Part shown: piece by piece, positions 34,837 through 45,702 of the stretch
Layout: the number at the start of each line of letters is the position of its first letter
How positions within the stretch are numbered: position 1 is the stretch's first letter
From: Raffaelea ambrosiae
Taxonomy: Eukaryota; Ascomycota; Sordariomycetes; Ophiostomatales; Ophiostomataceae
NCBI GenBank assembly: GCA_002778195.1
Contig: PCDI01000020.1
Location: 413,575-477,574 of the forward strand
DNA length: 64,000 bases
Direction of reading: 5' to 3'
Position numbers and translations under genes: made by a program
Notes under the pieces: generated by a model
The model's input: only the letters and a program-made list of their open reading frames with translations
What the model was told of the DNA's origin: nothing
The model's database searches: none

Positions 34837-37432
34837 GTCAGAGTCCCGCAAGGCTAAAATCTGACATGCTCCTTTCCGAGTCTCTTTTTTTGCCACAGAG
34901 ACACGCAAAGCACAGACTGGGAGAGAAAGATAAACCCGAAAACTGCGGGAAACCTTGGAATGCTAGCATAAGCCACAGTCACCCTTGACAAACTTTGGCC
35001 ACCTTGATCATCTCAACCACCTCGCACTTCCCGGCCACTGTTCGTTTCCCAGATTCTCTATTGTCATAATTGTCAGATGATCTTCCAGGAGCAGCATTTT
35101 AGTGTGTTGGTTTTCTTTTTTGCCCCCCCCCCCGAGAGTTTGGAAATGTGTGGGTGGTAGAGACCGCGTGGCCTGTTCACTCTCTACTCCCCCCCCCTCC
35201 CCCCCACTGTGATTTCCGCTTCCTTGCGCGGATCCGCCTCCTGACCACACGTTTTGTTTCGTTTCTTTCTCTACCCTTTCTCTTACTTCCTCTTCTGGTT
35301 TTATGTTTACCTTTATTAAATATTTTTCCATGAATGAAACCCACTGTGGATACAGCCGATTTTGCGGCGGCCCCGTGTTGGATGCTTTCTTTCCGTAGCC
35401 ATGTCCTTCTGTGTAGCACGCGAGTTATCCTTTCTCCTACCGCCCCGTCATAGACATCAATCATACCGTCCATTGATCTCGCCTCCGTAATTTCCATCGT
35501 TTACCGCAAAGTGGCGGCCTCCGATGTCACGCGGCTTCTAAGAAATCGTAAGCAAAGCAAAGAACCATCAGCATCGTCATGGGAACCGCCCAGTCGGGTC
35601 AACACAGATGAACTCATGGAACCATATGCTATATGTGGCCTTTCTGTTATTGTTCTCTCCCCATCGTAAGGACGTCCGTAACTGACATGCCTTGAAGCAT
35701 TTGAAAACTATTGGCCATGAAACGCGGCCACAGCCATTTCCGTGGCAACCCGCAAATACAGCCTTCATGAAAAGAGGAAAGACAAAAGAATGGGCCGAGA
35801 CTAAATACTGAAAAGAGAAAAGAAAACTTTCCAAGGAATCAATACCCGATGGGGTCTCAAGAAATTTGAGCTTTTGCCATGACCCTTATCACTGCCCTGA
35901 TTCTTCTGCTACTATCCCTTTCACACTTCCCCCCCTACCACCTCCAGATGCCGGATTCTGCACCACACTCATGTGCATTCGGCTAGTTGCTTACTTTGAT
36001 GCGGCATTCATCATCGCCGTGAGCCAGTTAAGGTCCACATCTTTCCCTCTCCTAGCCTACCCCTGCCCGACTCGGGAGCCCCCGAGACCCCATTTGGCTC
36101 ACCTCTTGAGTGAAACATAACGCATCATCTCGTGCCAATCGTGGACCCAGCGGGAGAAGTGGAGATTTTATAGTCTATGGCCACTGGTTCGTTCCGTCTC
36201 ATTTTACACATGTCTATTCAATGGAAAGCCTATGCAGCCGTCCAGTAGTCCGAACAAGACAAGACCAGAAGTGATGAAGCTATTGTAGCTTCACAACCCA
36301 ACCAGCATAGTAATGGTGCGTCTATCTGCCTCTACCTGTGCCACAGGACCTCTTGTCTTCTGCCACTTTCATTCCTGCCTGTTGACTTGATATCTTGCCC
36401 TTATTCCCATTTCATGTGCTCGTCATCATGTCTTCACTTCGTCCTAGTTACCACCCACCCACCACTCGTCACACGCATATCACCTACAAATATAGTCCCA
36501 CTCTACGGTTGCCCCCGTTCGTCAGCAAATATAGAGCCATATCGGTGACCTGCCTGACTTTGCCCACATGCACACTCGTCTCAGAAGGCCCTTACAGGCT
36601 TTGATTGGCTTCTGTTTCAGCAGTACATTTGATAGCTTGTCCACCAGAGAAGGGTGCTAACAAAATTAAAATGGACCTTTGACCTCCGGTAATTATTTCT
36701 TAGCTTCTATTTCTCTCTATCTGCTTTTAGTATAGTCTGACAAGCAGGCAGCAAAGCCACCCTTCGGCCCCAGGCTGAGGTGAAAAATAGTAAGGAGACC
36801 CCGGGTATGGGCTTGCCAAGCATCTCATCCGTAGCTATGGAAAGGACCGAATTTCTCGTAATCGCCACACCGTCTCCCATCTCTCTGCCCTTCTTTCTCG
36901 GTGGTTTTGATTTTTTCTTTCCTTTCCCGCTCGAGTTTTTTGTCTTTGCCTCACTCTGACATCGTCTGGCAATTCTTACCCTCTCCCGTCTTCTCTCTCA
37001 ATGTTTCACTCACCGGCCAAAATTCCGTTGTTCATCCCTGCTTCATCCTCTCCTAACACTACTTGATTACTTTCTGTGCCGTCTGGCGCAGCATCATCAA
37101 GCCTGTGACCACACACATATAAGACTCGCATGACTCGCACTCCTGCAATGCCATCTTCTCTGCCACCATCAGCACCTTGTAAAATCCATAACCCTTGTTT
37201 CTCCCTGGCCCCGAAAGTCTTACCTCACATGAATCCTCGGCCGACTATACCATATTCTACTCATCGGCCGTGGTCTTCCAGGCAAACAATCTTGCTGAAT
37301 CTCACAGTGTGCTCCCACATTCGACTATCTCCCAAACGCCACAGAACGATTATTGCCTCCATATTCTCTGCTCAATTTTGTCTTGTTATCCTACTTTACC
37401 ACTGCTTTCTATCTGAGACATATACCCCAAAT

Positions 37433-38120
37433 ATGGGTTCCGGGTCGGGTAGAAGGGGAGACAGCAGCAGTGGCCCCGGCTCCCACGGCCACGGTCCTAG
37501 CCATGGAAAAAAGAGTCGGTCTTCACAGGTGCGTCTAGTTTGCCAGTTTGCATATACGCCGAATAAGCGGCATCGTGAATATTGAGTATCCTAAAACTGC
37601 TGACTCTGGCTCAAATTTATAACCATCTTCGAAGAAATCAATCAAACAACTCATTGAATCCCTCCAAACCCACCGTATCAACACACTCACCGAGCTCTGC
37701 CGCATTGAGGGCGTTGCTGCCACCTGCGACAATGAAGACGACGCCCGTACATTTCAGGAACCTATGACAGCTGCCTGGCAATATTATGTTACCAGTAACA
37801 ATTTTTTGTCCGAGCTCCGTGGACTCACACCGAACTATCCATTCTGCGGCGACATCCTCACAGATGCCCTCGACCGCGTCCATAACGACCCGGAGTCCAA
37901 CCGTAGCTGGAACTTGGCCTGGCTGTGTCTGTCGAAAATTCGAGATGACAATCTGATTGCCATCTATGCTCAGTCAGAGGCCGTTAAGCCCGAAATGTGG
38001 GCTGGTCACGAGCCTGAGCCGGATGAGTGTGCCCAGCTGGCGCAGTATTTCGAGTACGAGTGGACACAGGCGGTGGTCACGATGTTGAGGCACTGGTCGA
38101 TGCCGCCGACCTGGTACTAA
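37433..38120 (+). CDS. hypothetical protein, Gly/Ser/His-rich N-terminus
   Basis: Two exons, 37433-37528 and 37635-38120 (gtgcgt..cgaag with branch-like gctgac, phase 0), give 193 aa. The N-terminal 32 residues are disordered and rich in G, S, H and K. The second exon is a soluble, acidic, probably helical domain with KSIKQLIESLQTHR, TDALDRVHNDPESNRSW, EYEWTQAVVTMLRHW and a terminal PPTWY. No family is recognised. Balanced composition and clean splice signals argue for a real gene. The first exon's frame is open upstream to an ATG at 37130, so a protein about 101 residues longer is possible, but that extension looks like leader translation. Confidence 0.55.
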
Positions 38121-39011
38121 TGCCCGTAGTGACTGCCTCTGTCATTGGCATCGTATACCATGTTCTATGGTACTATATTTCACTTTGTTGGCGGGAGATG
38201 GATACAGACTAGCACGGAAGTGAAGAAGAAGAAGGAGAGTTGATTCTCAGATGCACACAGAAAAACGCGGTGGGCCAAGAGAAAGAGCTACCATGCCGGG
38301 AACTATTAGACTCGTTTGATACAGGGTTCACTGATTTTTATCTTCTGGATTTTATAAAGGATGCGACTGCATGAGTTTGACTTGGTCGTATATCGTTTGG
38401 TTGTCTTTTGTCGAGTTTCAATTATTTCCTTGATATCGATCTTACGCTGGACGCAAACATAGCGTTGGTACCAATACTCATTGTTGCCCACTTAAAAATC
38501 GTATGCCCATGCGTCTAGCATTGTTTTGAAATCAAAGCAGGACATACATCCCAGGCCGTAGATAAAGGGAAGAGGACTGCAGTCCCGAAATACGAGACCA
38601 CTTGACCAAAACCGCGCCTGCCCGTAAGAGAAACACTGTTGTTGACAAGCAGCTCTCATCATCCTTGGTAGATCATGTTTTTCTTGGATCCGTAGGGCTA
38701 CGTGTCACGTAAGTCGCATCTCTAAGAAAACAGTCCTGGAAAGCCTGTAAACTTAAACTAACAACAGAACCCTCACCCGAAATGTAAGAGAATAATCATG
38801 CTCTCAAGGATGTCGTAGGTAAAGCTAAAGCTAAAGTATAATGGTGTCTGGCAAGGGAGATTATGAAAAAAAAAACCACGGTACAGCCGGCACGGTTCAG
38901 CTGTGTTCACGATAAGTGAGAGTTAAGCAATGTCCCTACTCTCCTTTACCTTCCCAAAACTAGGCTATTGAAGTTTTGGTTTCGTATAACACATAGCAAT
39001 CAATATCTATT
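38121..39011. other. convergent intergenic region
   Basis: These are the 3' regions of the hypothetical gene (+) and the Zn2Cys6 gene (-). Nothing else is seen. Confidence 0.5.
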
Positions 39012-40570
39012 TCATACTCTATATTTCGCGAGAAACTCTACTGGCCATGCCATCAAAGGTTGCCATTCTGTTGAGACCACTGCCCGGATGGCCCCCACTT
39101 CCCGAAACGGCGTCTGGCCCACCCACCACACAGTGTCATGAACGGGTGCACAAAGAGCGAAAAAGTAGGCCAGAATTACCAGAGCGCGCGGCTCCTTCTG
39201 TTCTACCAACTCCAGGAACTGGACTGGAACTAGGCACGGGAATGCCATCAGACGACGGCAAAGCCACAACGTCGGTTCATGGCCGACGGTGACCGCCCGC
39301 CATATGGAGCCAAGATAATCAACAACTACACGGTATACATCCCGAATGGAGGTTTCAGTGCCCTCGGGTGCATACTCAGCATTGTCAGAAGCCAGACGGA
39401 AGAACTCCGCGGGGAGGTTGTCCTCGGACACCATGGCCGCGCCATGAATGTCAGCCGATAACGCAAGTGTGCGGATGGCTAGGCTTGATTTCGCCTCCGC
39501 ACCCTTCCGTATTTCCTTCTCCACCGAGTGCACCGTCTCGTAGACACTCCGTGCCCCACGCACGATCCAGAGCCACAGAGTAGGCGGTTCATACGGTGTC
39601 AGCGTACGGTCCCTGAAGCTGGCAAAACCGTCGACAAGCAGGAGCGAAGACGTGAAGCATGCAGCATCCGCTATCCCGGGGGTTATGTCATGGCTTGTCT
39701 GGAGCTGGCACAAAGCGTTTCGATGTTCACGCACGGCGGTGTCGACGTAATTTGCACGGCACGCTTCGATGTGAGCTCGCTGGGAAGATGTGAGAGCCCC
39801 ATAGGCCCTGCAAGAATCTTCCGCCAACAAGTGAAGGCAGGCCAGTGCTAAAAGACTGCTCATCAGAGGCCCATGGTCGAGTGCCATAATGGGCACATGT
39901 ACTTGCCACGTGTTGAGAACAATCGGTCTGTTGGTTCCTGGAAGTGTGCGGCTAGTGGCGACGGCGAACTGGTGCATAGCGCGCATCTCCCAATAAACGC
40001 CGTAGAGTTTGGAATCACCCTTGGGGGCGTTCGTGCTGACATCATTGGTGCACGATGGCAGTGCGTATTCAAAATTGCCGCCTGCATATCTGTTGCTATT
40101 ATCATCACTGCTGCGATCCTTCTCTAGAGATACCAGAGGGCATGTCTGTGTCAGAATCTCGAGAGACTGTAGCTCGTTTCCCGCGCTTCCAGGTATGCCG
40201 TGCTGTGGATGCATATATGTCCTCACGTGCATGGGCGCCATATAGTTTAGATCTCGGTCATATTCGCAATGGACATTGTGCCGATGGCAGTTGTTCTGGC
40301 AGCTTGTCAGCTGGCCGAGTCTGGTCCAAGAAAAGGGAAAATTTGAGATACATACACAGACCGGCCGGCATTCATCGCACTGCACGCCTGTGTCAGTGTG
40401 AACAAAAACGCAGAAGACGGGTTCGGGGACCAACATACTTTGACTCGGCGCGCTCGGCACCGCACGCAACCCGTCCGTGATTTGGTATGATACAGTCGTG
40501 GACCGCGCGTCCTTTTCGGTCGTGGCTGTGCTTCTGCACGCAGATGGCAATCTCGAGAACGACTATCCAT
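39012..40570 (-). CDS. Zn2Cys6 fungal transcription factor
   Basis: Three exons on the minus strand, 40570-40439, 40379-40356 and 40295-39012, give 479 aa. The 24-bp middle exon encodes only CDECRPVC. Joined, the cluster reads C-x2-C-x6-C-x6-C-x2-C-x6-C (Cys at about 35, 38, 45, 52, 55 and 62), preceded by HTKSRTG and basic residues as usual. Donor/acceptor pairs are gtatgt..gcag and gtatgt..ccag. The rest contains a fungal-specific transcription factor region of the Fungal_trans_2 type, recognisable by MRAMHQFAVATSRTLPG and PIMALDHGPLMSSLLALACLHL. Such proteins regulate neighbouring catabolic or secondary-metabolism genes. It diverges from the ketopantoate-reductase-like gene, and the spacer holds repeated TCTCCGA sites containing a CGG half-site on the other strand. 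Confidence 0.87.
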
Positions 40571-41717
40571 CTTCACAGTGGCTGGCTGTTCATGATGTAT
40601 AGCTATGACTTGACTTTGAAGTAGCTCGCAATTTGAAAACTGCGCACCTCGACTTGCGTTCAAGTGTGATCAGCGGCCTGGATCTGCAGCGAGTTTTTGA
40701 TGCCGATGTGGTCGAGGGACAAGGCATAGACAGCGTTGAACACGTTGTATATACTGGAGTCCAGGGGCGACCAGGGTGTGCCGGTCGTTACTACGTAGTA
40801 GTTACTCTCCGAGTAGCCCCAGGAGGATGTGGCGATATGAAGCTCCTCCCATTCGCCCCTCAGCGTTAATCAGAACCTGCTTGGATTAGAATAGAGGCAA
40901 ATTCTTCGGGTGTGCTCTGGCCTTCACAAATCAAAACGGGGACCCCAGATGCGTAATCAGACCTTTAATGAGAATGATCTATGTGGTCACGACTATATAA
41001 TGATTGAGAGTCAGTGTTGCACAATAAGATCAACAACAGCAACAGTAAAATTGATTAATAAAGGGAACACACTTGCGAATGAGCTGGCGTCGAGTGGGTC
41101 GTGCATACGAGTGAAGACGCATACTCTATGATGAAGAGTGAAAAGTAAACAGCATCCAGAACAAAACTGGTTTCAAGGGTGTGCAGATACTAGTAAATTT
41201 GGGGTTCTTCGGAGAGTCTTTAACCCGCTTGCATTACTAAGGCGGCCGAATAAACGACTTCAAACTCGCCGAGGACGACACCATCGTAGAAAGTCTCCGA
41301 TGCAACCTTGCATGCGAGTGAATAGAGACGACCTCATCAGTGGAAGGGGAATGAACATCCTCGGCGATACACAAGGGGGTTTTTCATGTATTTTTCAGAC
41401 CTTTTTGTTAACAGTCTGCTCTGCACCACAATTCCAAGGCCTTCACTTCTTCGTGTGATACAACCAACATTCCCCACATCAGCGGTAGAAAGTCTCCGAG
41501 GAAGTGATTACATCTCGTTTAAGCATAGAATAGATATGTCATCACTGCAAGAGTTTTGTTTGTCCGCCAGATGACAAATTCCACACATAGTCCGCAAGCC
41601 AGGCCGAGTGTATAAAAGGACGAGCAGCACGAGTGATGCTTACCTTTGTATTAGTATGAATTCTAGACCTCTTGACGGTTTGAGGTAACGAAACATACCT
41701 TTCTTGAAGTTTTGATC
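40571..41717. promoter_or_regulatory. divergent promoter with repeated TCTCCGA motif
   Basis: This 1.15-kb spacer lies between the Zn2Cys6 gene and the reductase gene. The 15-mer GTAGAAAGTCTCCGA occurs identically at 41286-41300 and 41485-41499. TCTCCGA also occurs at 40806-40812, and on the minus strand at 41209-41215. Read on the other strand these contain CGG, the usual half-site of Zn2Cys6 proteins. Confidence 0.5.
41611..41617 (+). promoter_or_regulatory. TATA box of the reductase gene
   Basis: TATAAAA lies 101 bp upstream of the ATG at 41718, a good position for a fungal TATA box. Confidence 0.6.
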
Positions 41718-42776
41718 ATGGCAAACCAGTATAAGCCCCGCGTGCTGCTGATTGGGGCTGGCTCGATGGGCACCGTCGTCGGCTATATCCTCAACCTTGC
41801 GGGCGCAGAAGTGACATTTCTGGTTCGACCACATCGGGCCAAGCAGCTGGATCGTCCACAGCTCCTGTACTGCTACGACGACAGAGAGCTCAAAGAGTTC
41901 AAAGACTTTAGCTACATCACAGACGCTGCCCAGATGATCGAGGGCAAATACGACTTTCTTATTGTCACACTTGATGGTGCTGCTCTGCAAAACGAGACCG
42001 GCCAGGACCTGGTGAGGAGGATCGGCGAAACCGTGAGAGGCACGAATACCAACGTCATCTTAGGAAGCGTCTTCATCAACCTGCTTTCCTGGTTTCTTGA
42101 GAAATCCGGCCTGACCGCCGACCAGGTGACGAATGGACCGCTCCTAATCCACGCCTACCCGACAACAGCGGCGGAGCTGGTCCAGGCGGCACATAAAGAC
42201 CGCGATCTCATTGCCAAGGCCGACCAAGTCTATACCGATGCAGTGGGGGTCGGAATGCATGTGGGTGATAGCGCCCCGGCTGTGGCTAGCGCCTTTGCGG
42301 AGCTCTACAACGCTAGCAAGGTGTCTCGCTGTGCCGTTCTACCTGCGGCACAACTCGCCGTTTTCATGGATTCTTTTTTCCCGGCCCTGTTAGTATTCGA
42401 TCTGCTGGGGTGGCCGAAGATCAAAGACCTAAATACGGAAGACGAGTTGTGGAAGCTGGCTACAAAAGGCGTTCGGGAAATTCAGGGTCTAAGCATCCAT
42501 GGCGAGGCTGGCCAGGCGGCTGCAAGCGCAACAACTAGTGCCAGCTTGGCGTCTACTCTACTCGACTTTGAGAACAAAATGGGAGCATTTGACTTTCAGG
42601 CATTCAACCGCTTTCACCACGGCGGCAAAGTCAATTCCCAAGACCGTGCACATCTACTCGAGTGTGTAAAGATTGGCGAGGTAGAGGGAAAGGATATGTC
42701 TGCCGTGAAGGAAATTCTCTCCCGCTCTGGGGCTGCCAAACAGGGACGAAAGCTTTCTCTGGACAAGCTTATCTAA
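41718..42776 (+). CDS. ketopantoate reductase-like (ApbA/PanE) dehydrogenase
   Basis: An intronless gene of 352 aa. The N-terminal Rossmann fold starts with VLLIGAGSMGTVVGYIL (GxGxxG at residues 13-18). The C-terminal ApbA_C helical domain follows, with CAVLPAAQLAVFMDSF. The family reduces 2-dehydropantoate with NADPH, but fungal paralogues in accessory regions often act on other alpha-keto acids or lactones. The classical catalytic Lys/Glu of PanE cannot be assigned with confidence here, which makes a specialised role more likely than pantothenate synthesis. It has a TATA box, repeated TCTCCGA motifs upstream, and one more on the opposite strand 22 bp past the stop. It is flanked by a Zn2Cys6 regulator and an MFS transporter. 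Confidence 0.8.
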   Translation: MANQYKPRVLLIGAGSMGTVVGYILNLAGAEVTFLVRPHRAKQLDRPQLLYCYDDRELKEFKDFSYITDAAQMIEGKYDFLIVTLDGAALQNETGQDLVRRIGETVRGTNTNVILGSVFINLLSWFLEKSGLTADQVTNGPLLIHAYPTTAAELVQAAHKDRDLIAKADQVYTDAVGVGMHVGDSAPAVASAFAELYNASKVSRCAVLPAAQLAVFMDSFFPALLVFDLLGWPKIKDLNTEDELWKLATKGVREIQGLSIHGEAGQAAASATTSASLASTLLDFENKMGAFDFQAFNRFHHGGKVNSQDRAHLLECVKIGEVEGKDMSAVKEILSRSGAAKQGRKLSLDKLI

Positions 42777-44232
42777 GTGAATGCAAGGCTAATTTAGTCG
42801 GAGACTGACGAGGAGGAGAGGCAATTAGGGCAGACTAAACGTCTCTACATAAGTGTAGAGCCACGCAGATTTCGATGTTTTGCAAGAGGATTCGAAATAA
42901 ATCAACAGAAGCACTACAACAAGCAATGCAAGCCCCCTGATGCCCTCTTTTTGCCCCCACCCCCACTCCGTACCTGATTAAGAGTGATACGGTCAACACA
43001 GGAGGAGGCTCCATTAGGTGGAGCCTTTAGATATGGTGTTAATACTAGCCCCCTCGGCGGCTTCGCCGGCCTCTAGTTTAGTTCAATTATTCGTTCATGA
43101 CCTATTTCACGACTTAATATTGCATCTAGTTACTCCGTAGACTGTAGCCCGGCGACAGGTTAATCGCCCGGCTGGTTAGTCCCCATTAACAAAGAGCTTG
43201 CCTTATCGTCACGAGTCAGTTACTCCCCTCCTGCCGGCAGGACTTATGGAAGGCAGTTGCAGAATACCCCGCCGCCCTCACTGACAATTAGGAGAAGCCT
43301 CCTGCACCTGTCTGTAGTTGAAGGGGACTGTTTAGTGAATAATTGTACTATTGTTCCCCGACCCGCTTTCATTTTTAAAAAAATAAGAATTGTAAAAAAA
43401 AAAACCTTCTAAACTGACCGCCAACCATGCCAGTTGCAACAGCATTAGACGATGTCACATATACTTCACTGAGTCAACCTCAAAATAAAAACAGTTACCT
43501 GGAAACAGTCCATCTGTGTGGATACAGAAGAGCGATTCTATTAATGGTCGAGGGTATACTATACTAGAACAAGCCTGCGTATTGGTGACAAGAAATCCGA
43601 GTTATTATACTCTGTTGCAGGGAAGACGAGGCTGTAGTATTGAAGCACGGTGTCTCAGGTAGAGAGAACGAAAAACCGAGAGAGTTGCATAACATAATAC
43701 AACACCTAGGGTCTTTCAATGACCCCCGCCAGGAGAATTCATTGCTAAAAATGAACCGACGATAACCGCGGGCAGCTGACATCCCAAGACAGTAGCTATT
43801 GGCTCACTGCACAGAAGTGAGTGACAGCAGTGCCTGAACACGCATCTTGTGAGAGCTCGCGGGTTAACTTTATCCAGCCCCCGGAGCATTCCTCCGGTGT
43901 ATCCCACACCCCAGCGGCAGTTGTCTGGATTTGGCCCCTTGTCGCAGTAGTAACTATGAGATCTCCGATTGGACAGCATGAACTGTGTCTTCTATGTTTT
44001 CTGCGTTTATTGCGTCTTATACAGTGTATTTTAGGTGGGGAATCACTGTAACTTAATGGCACTTATCGGCTTATCAAAGGCCAGGTATTGCATGAAAGGG
44101 CGGCAGAATGGCTGGTCAACAAAAGGGCGTGGTGGATACACCGGTTATCGGTCCTTACATAAAAGACCCTATGGGACTTTACTTTAGACATTGTTTCCTC
44201 ATTTCACACGCGTTCCTCTTGACTCATTTAAG
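42777..44232. other. intergenic between reductase and MFS gene
   Basis: It contains AGTCTCCGA on the minus strand (42798-42806) and TCTCCGA at 43962-43968. A block at about 42985-43330 holds several small GC-rich palindromes and looks foreign (see the separate entry). TACATAAAAG at 44156 may serve as a TATA element. Confidence 0.5.
42985..43330. other. cluster of GC-rich palindromes in AT-rich DNA, origin unknown
   Basis: Short perfect hairpins follow each other: GGCTCCA..TGGAGCC (about 43010-43026), CGGCG-GCTT-CGCCG (about 43056-43069) and the palindrome CTGCCGGCAG (about 43231). No reading frame is seen. The texture resembles the GC clusters of fungal mitochondrial intergenic DNA, but a degenerate mobile element is equally possible. 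Confidence 0.3.
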
Positions 44233-45702
44233 ATGGCCACCGCAACTGAAGTGCAATCAACCGGCGTGGCCGTAGAGCTTGAATTGGATCGTCAGCCATA
44301 TGGCAGACCAGCCTCTTTCGTGGGGTATCGAGACGACCAGCCGGGAGAAGGGCAGGCCCAGCAGCTGAAGCCTGTTGACGGCGGTCGTGATGCTTGGGGC
44401 GTGCTCATTAGCATGTTTGTTTTCGAAGCTCTTCTCTGGGGTGAGTTGAGGCAGTGGAGATACTGCTCTAGGTGGGACCCATACCTATGGACCTTCTGCC
44501 AGACTGACCACCGGCCAAACAAAGCAGGCTTCCCCATGTCCTTTGGTGTGTTTCAGGACTACTATGCATCCTTGGCCGAGTTCTCAAAAGACCAGTCCAA
44601 TATCGCTTTGATCGGCACCCTAGCCCAGGGTATGGCCTACATTGGCGCCCCCGCATCGGCATACCTAACAAAACGGTTCCACGCCTACCAGAAGCGGCAG
44701 ATTCTCGTCGGATGGCCTATGAGCATCGGGGGGCTGCTCTGCGCGTCCTTTGTATCGTCAGTAGACGGACTTATTGTCACGCAGGGATTTCTATATGGCC
44801 TTGGATTCGTCATTACTACATATCCCCTTGTGAGCATGGTCAACGAGTGGTGGGTGGCGCGCAAAGGCATGGCATTTGGCCTGGTCTCCGCCGCCTCGGG
44901 TGCCACCGGCACCTTCTTCCCATTTCTGCTTCGCATTGTCCTCGAGCGCTACGGTCACCGGACCACCCTACGAGCATCTGCAGTTGCTCTGGCCTTGTTA
45001 ACAGCGCCTCTCATCCCCCTCCTGAAAACCCGGCTGCCGTCGTCAGAGCAGTCCAGCATCGCTCGAACGGACTGGTCTTTTTTGCGACACCCATTATTCT
45101 ATGTCTATGCCGTCTCGATCCTCTTGCAGGGATTCGGATTTGCGTTTCCTATTGTGTTCCTGCCCACATATGCCACCGCCCTAGGATTCACATCGATGCA
45201 GGGAGCCATGCTTTTGGCCGTCATGTCCGTCTCGCAGGTGATCGGCCAGTTCACGTTCGGCTGGCTGTCTGACCACCACCGACTATCTGTCAGCGTTCTT
45301 GCTGGTGTTTGTCTTCTGGCTTCTGCCGTGTCATCCTTGACTCTGTGGGGACTGGCCGTATCCCTGCCGGTGCTGTCTGTTTTCAGCATTGTCTACGGAT
45401 TCTTTGCCTTCGGATTTGGGACGATGCGTGTAGCAATGGGTCAGGCAGTCAGCAAGGAGCCATCCGCCGTGTTTGCTACATATGCCATATTTGTGTTCTT
45501 CCAAGGAGTTGGCAACGTTCTTGTCGGCCCTTTAAGTGGCGCACTTCTTGCATCACGGGAAACCGTACTGGGTCATTACGCCTCAGGAAGATTCGAAGGT
45601 CCAGTGATATTTACAGGCACGACATCTCTAACGGCAGCGCTCGTTATTGTATTCTGGCATAGCCATAATGTCTTTAACCGCAGAAGCGAGCCGAGAACCT
45701 AG
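44233..45702 (+). CDS. MFS transporter, monocarboxylate-porter type
   Basis: Two exons, 44233-44440 and 44528-45702, give 460 aa. The 87-bp intron (gtgagt..gcag) has no in-frame stop and is a multiple of three, so the unspliced message would also be read through, with 29 extra residues that break TM1. Spliced, the protein reads ALLWGFPMSFGVFQDYYA, the usual start of fungal MCT-like transporters. Other family parts are QGFLYGLGFVITTYPLVSMVNEWWVARKGMAFGL and a C-half loop FGWLSDHHRLSVSVL, with twelve hydrophobic segments overall. It probably moves a carboxylate or other small metabolite across the plasma membrane. It lies in the same direction as the reductase and close to the regulator, with a TCTCCGA site upstream. 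Confidence 0.86.
   Translation: MATATEVQSTGVAVELELDRQPYGRPASFVGYRDDQPGEGQAQQLKPVDGGRDAWGVLISMFVFEALLWGELRQWRYCSRWDPYLWTFCQTDHRPNKAGFPMSFGVFQDYYASLAEFSKDQSNIALIGTLAQGMAYIGAPASAYLTKRFHAYQKRQILVGWPMSIGGLLCASFVSSVDGLIVTQGFLYGLGFVITTYPLVSMVNEWWVARKGMAFGLVSAASGATGTFFPFLLRIVLERYGHRTTLRASAVALALLTAPLIPLLKTRLPSSEQSSIARTDWSFLRHPLFYVYAVSILLQGFGFAFPIVFLPTYATALGFTSMQGAMLLAVMSVSQVIGQFTFGWLSDHHRLSVSVLAGVCLLASAVSSLTLWGLAVSLPVLSVFSIVYGFFAFGFGTMRVAMGQAVSKEPSAVFATYAIFVFFQGVGNVLVGPLSGALLASRETVLGHYASGRFEGPVIFTGTTSLTAALVIVFWHSHNVFNRRSEPRT

Larger units (their letters stand above)
33825..37432. other. 3.6-kb region without supported genes
   Basis: It contains a 10-bp repeat (TCTCCTCGGT, three copies) at 33851-33881, an AAC microsatellite at 34201-34231, a C26 run at 34811-34836, a C11 run at 35123-35133 and mixed C runs at 35189-35208. 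Open frames in it are short and follow base bias. From 36,850 to 37,430 the plus strand is pyrimidine-rich, like the leaders seen before other genes here. Confidence 0.5.

Noticed and set aside
39047..40480. Plus-strand open frames opposite the Zn2Cys6 gene
   Set aside because: They are antisense shadows; the minus strand has the zinc cluster, splice sites and the fungal transcription factor region.
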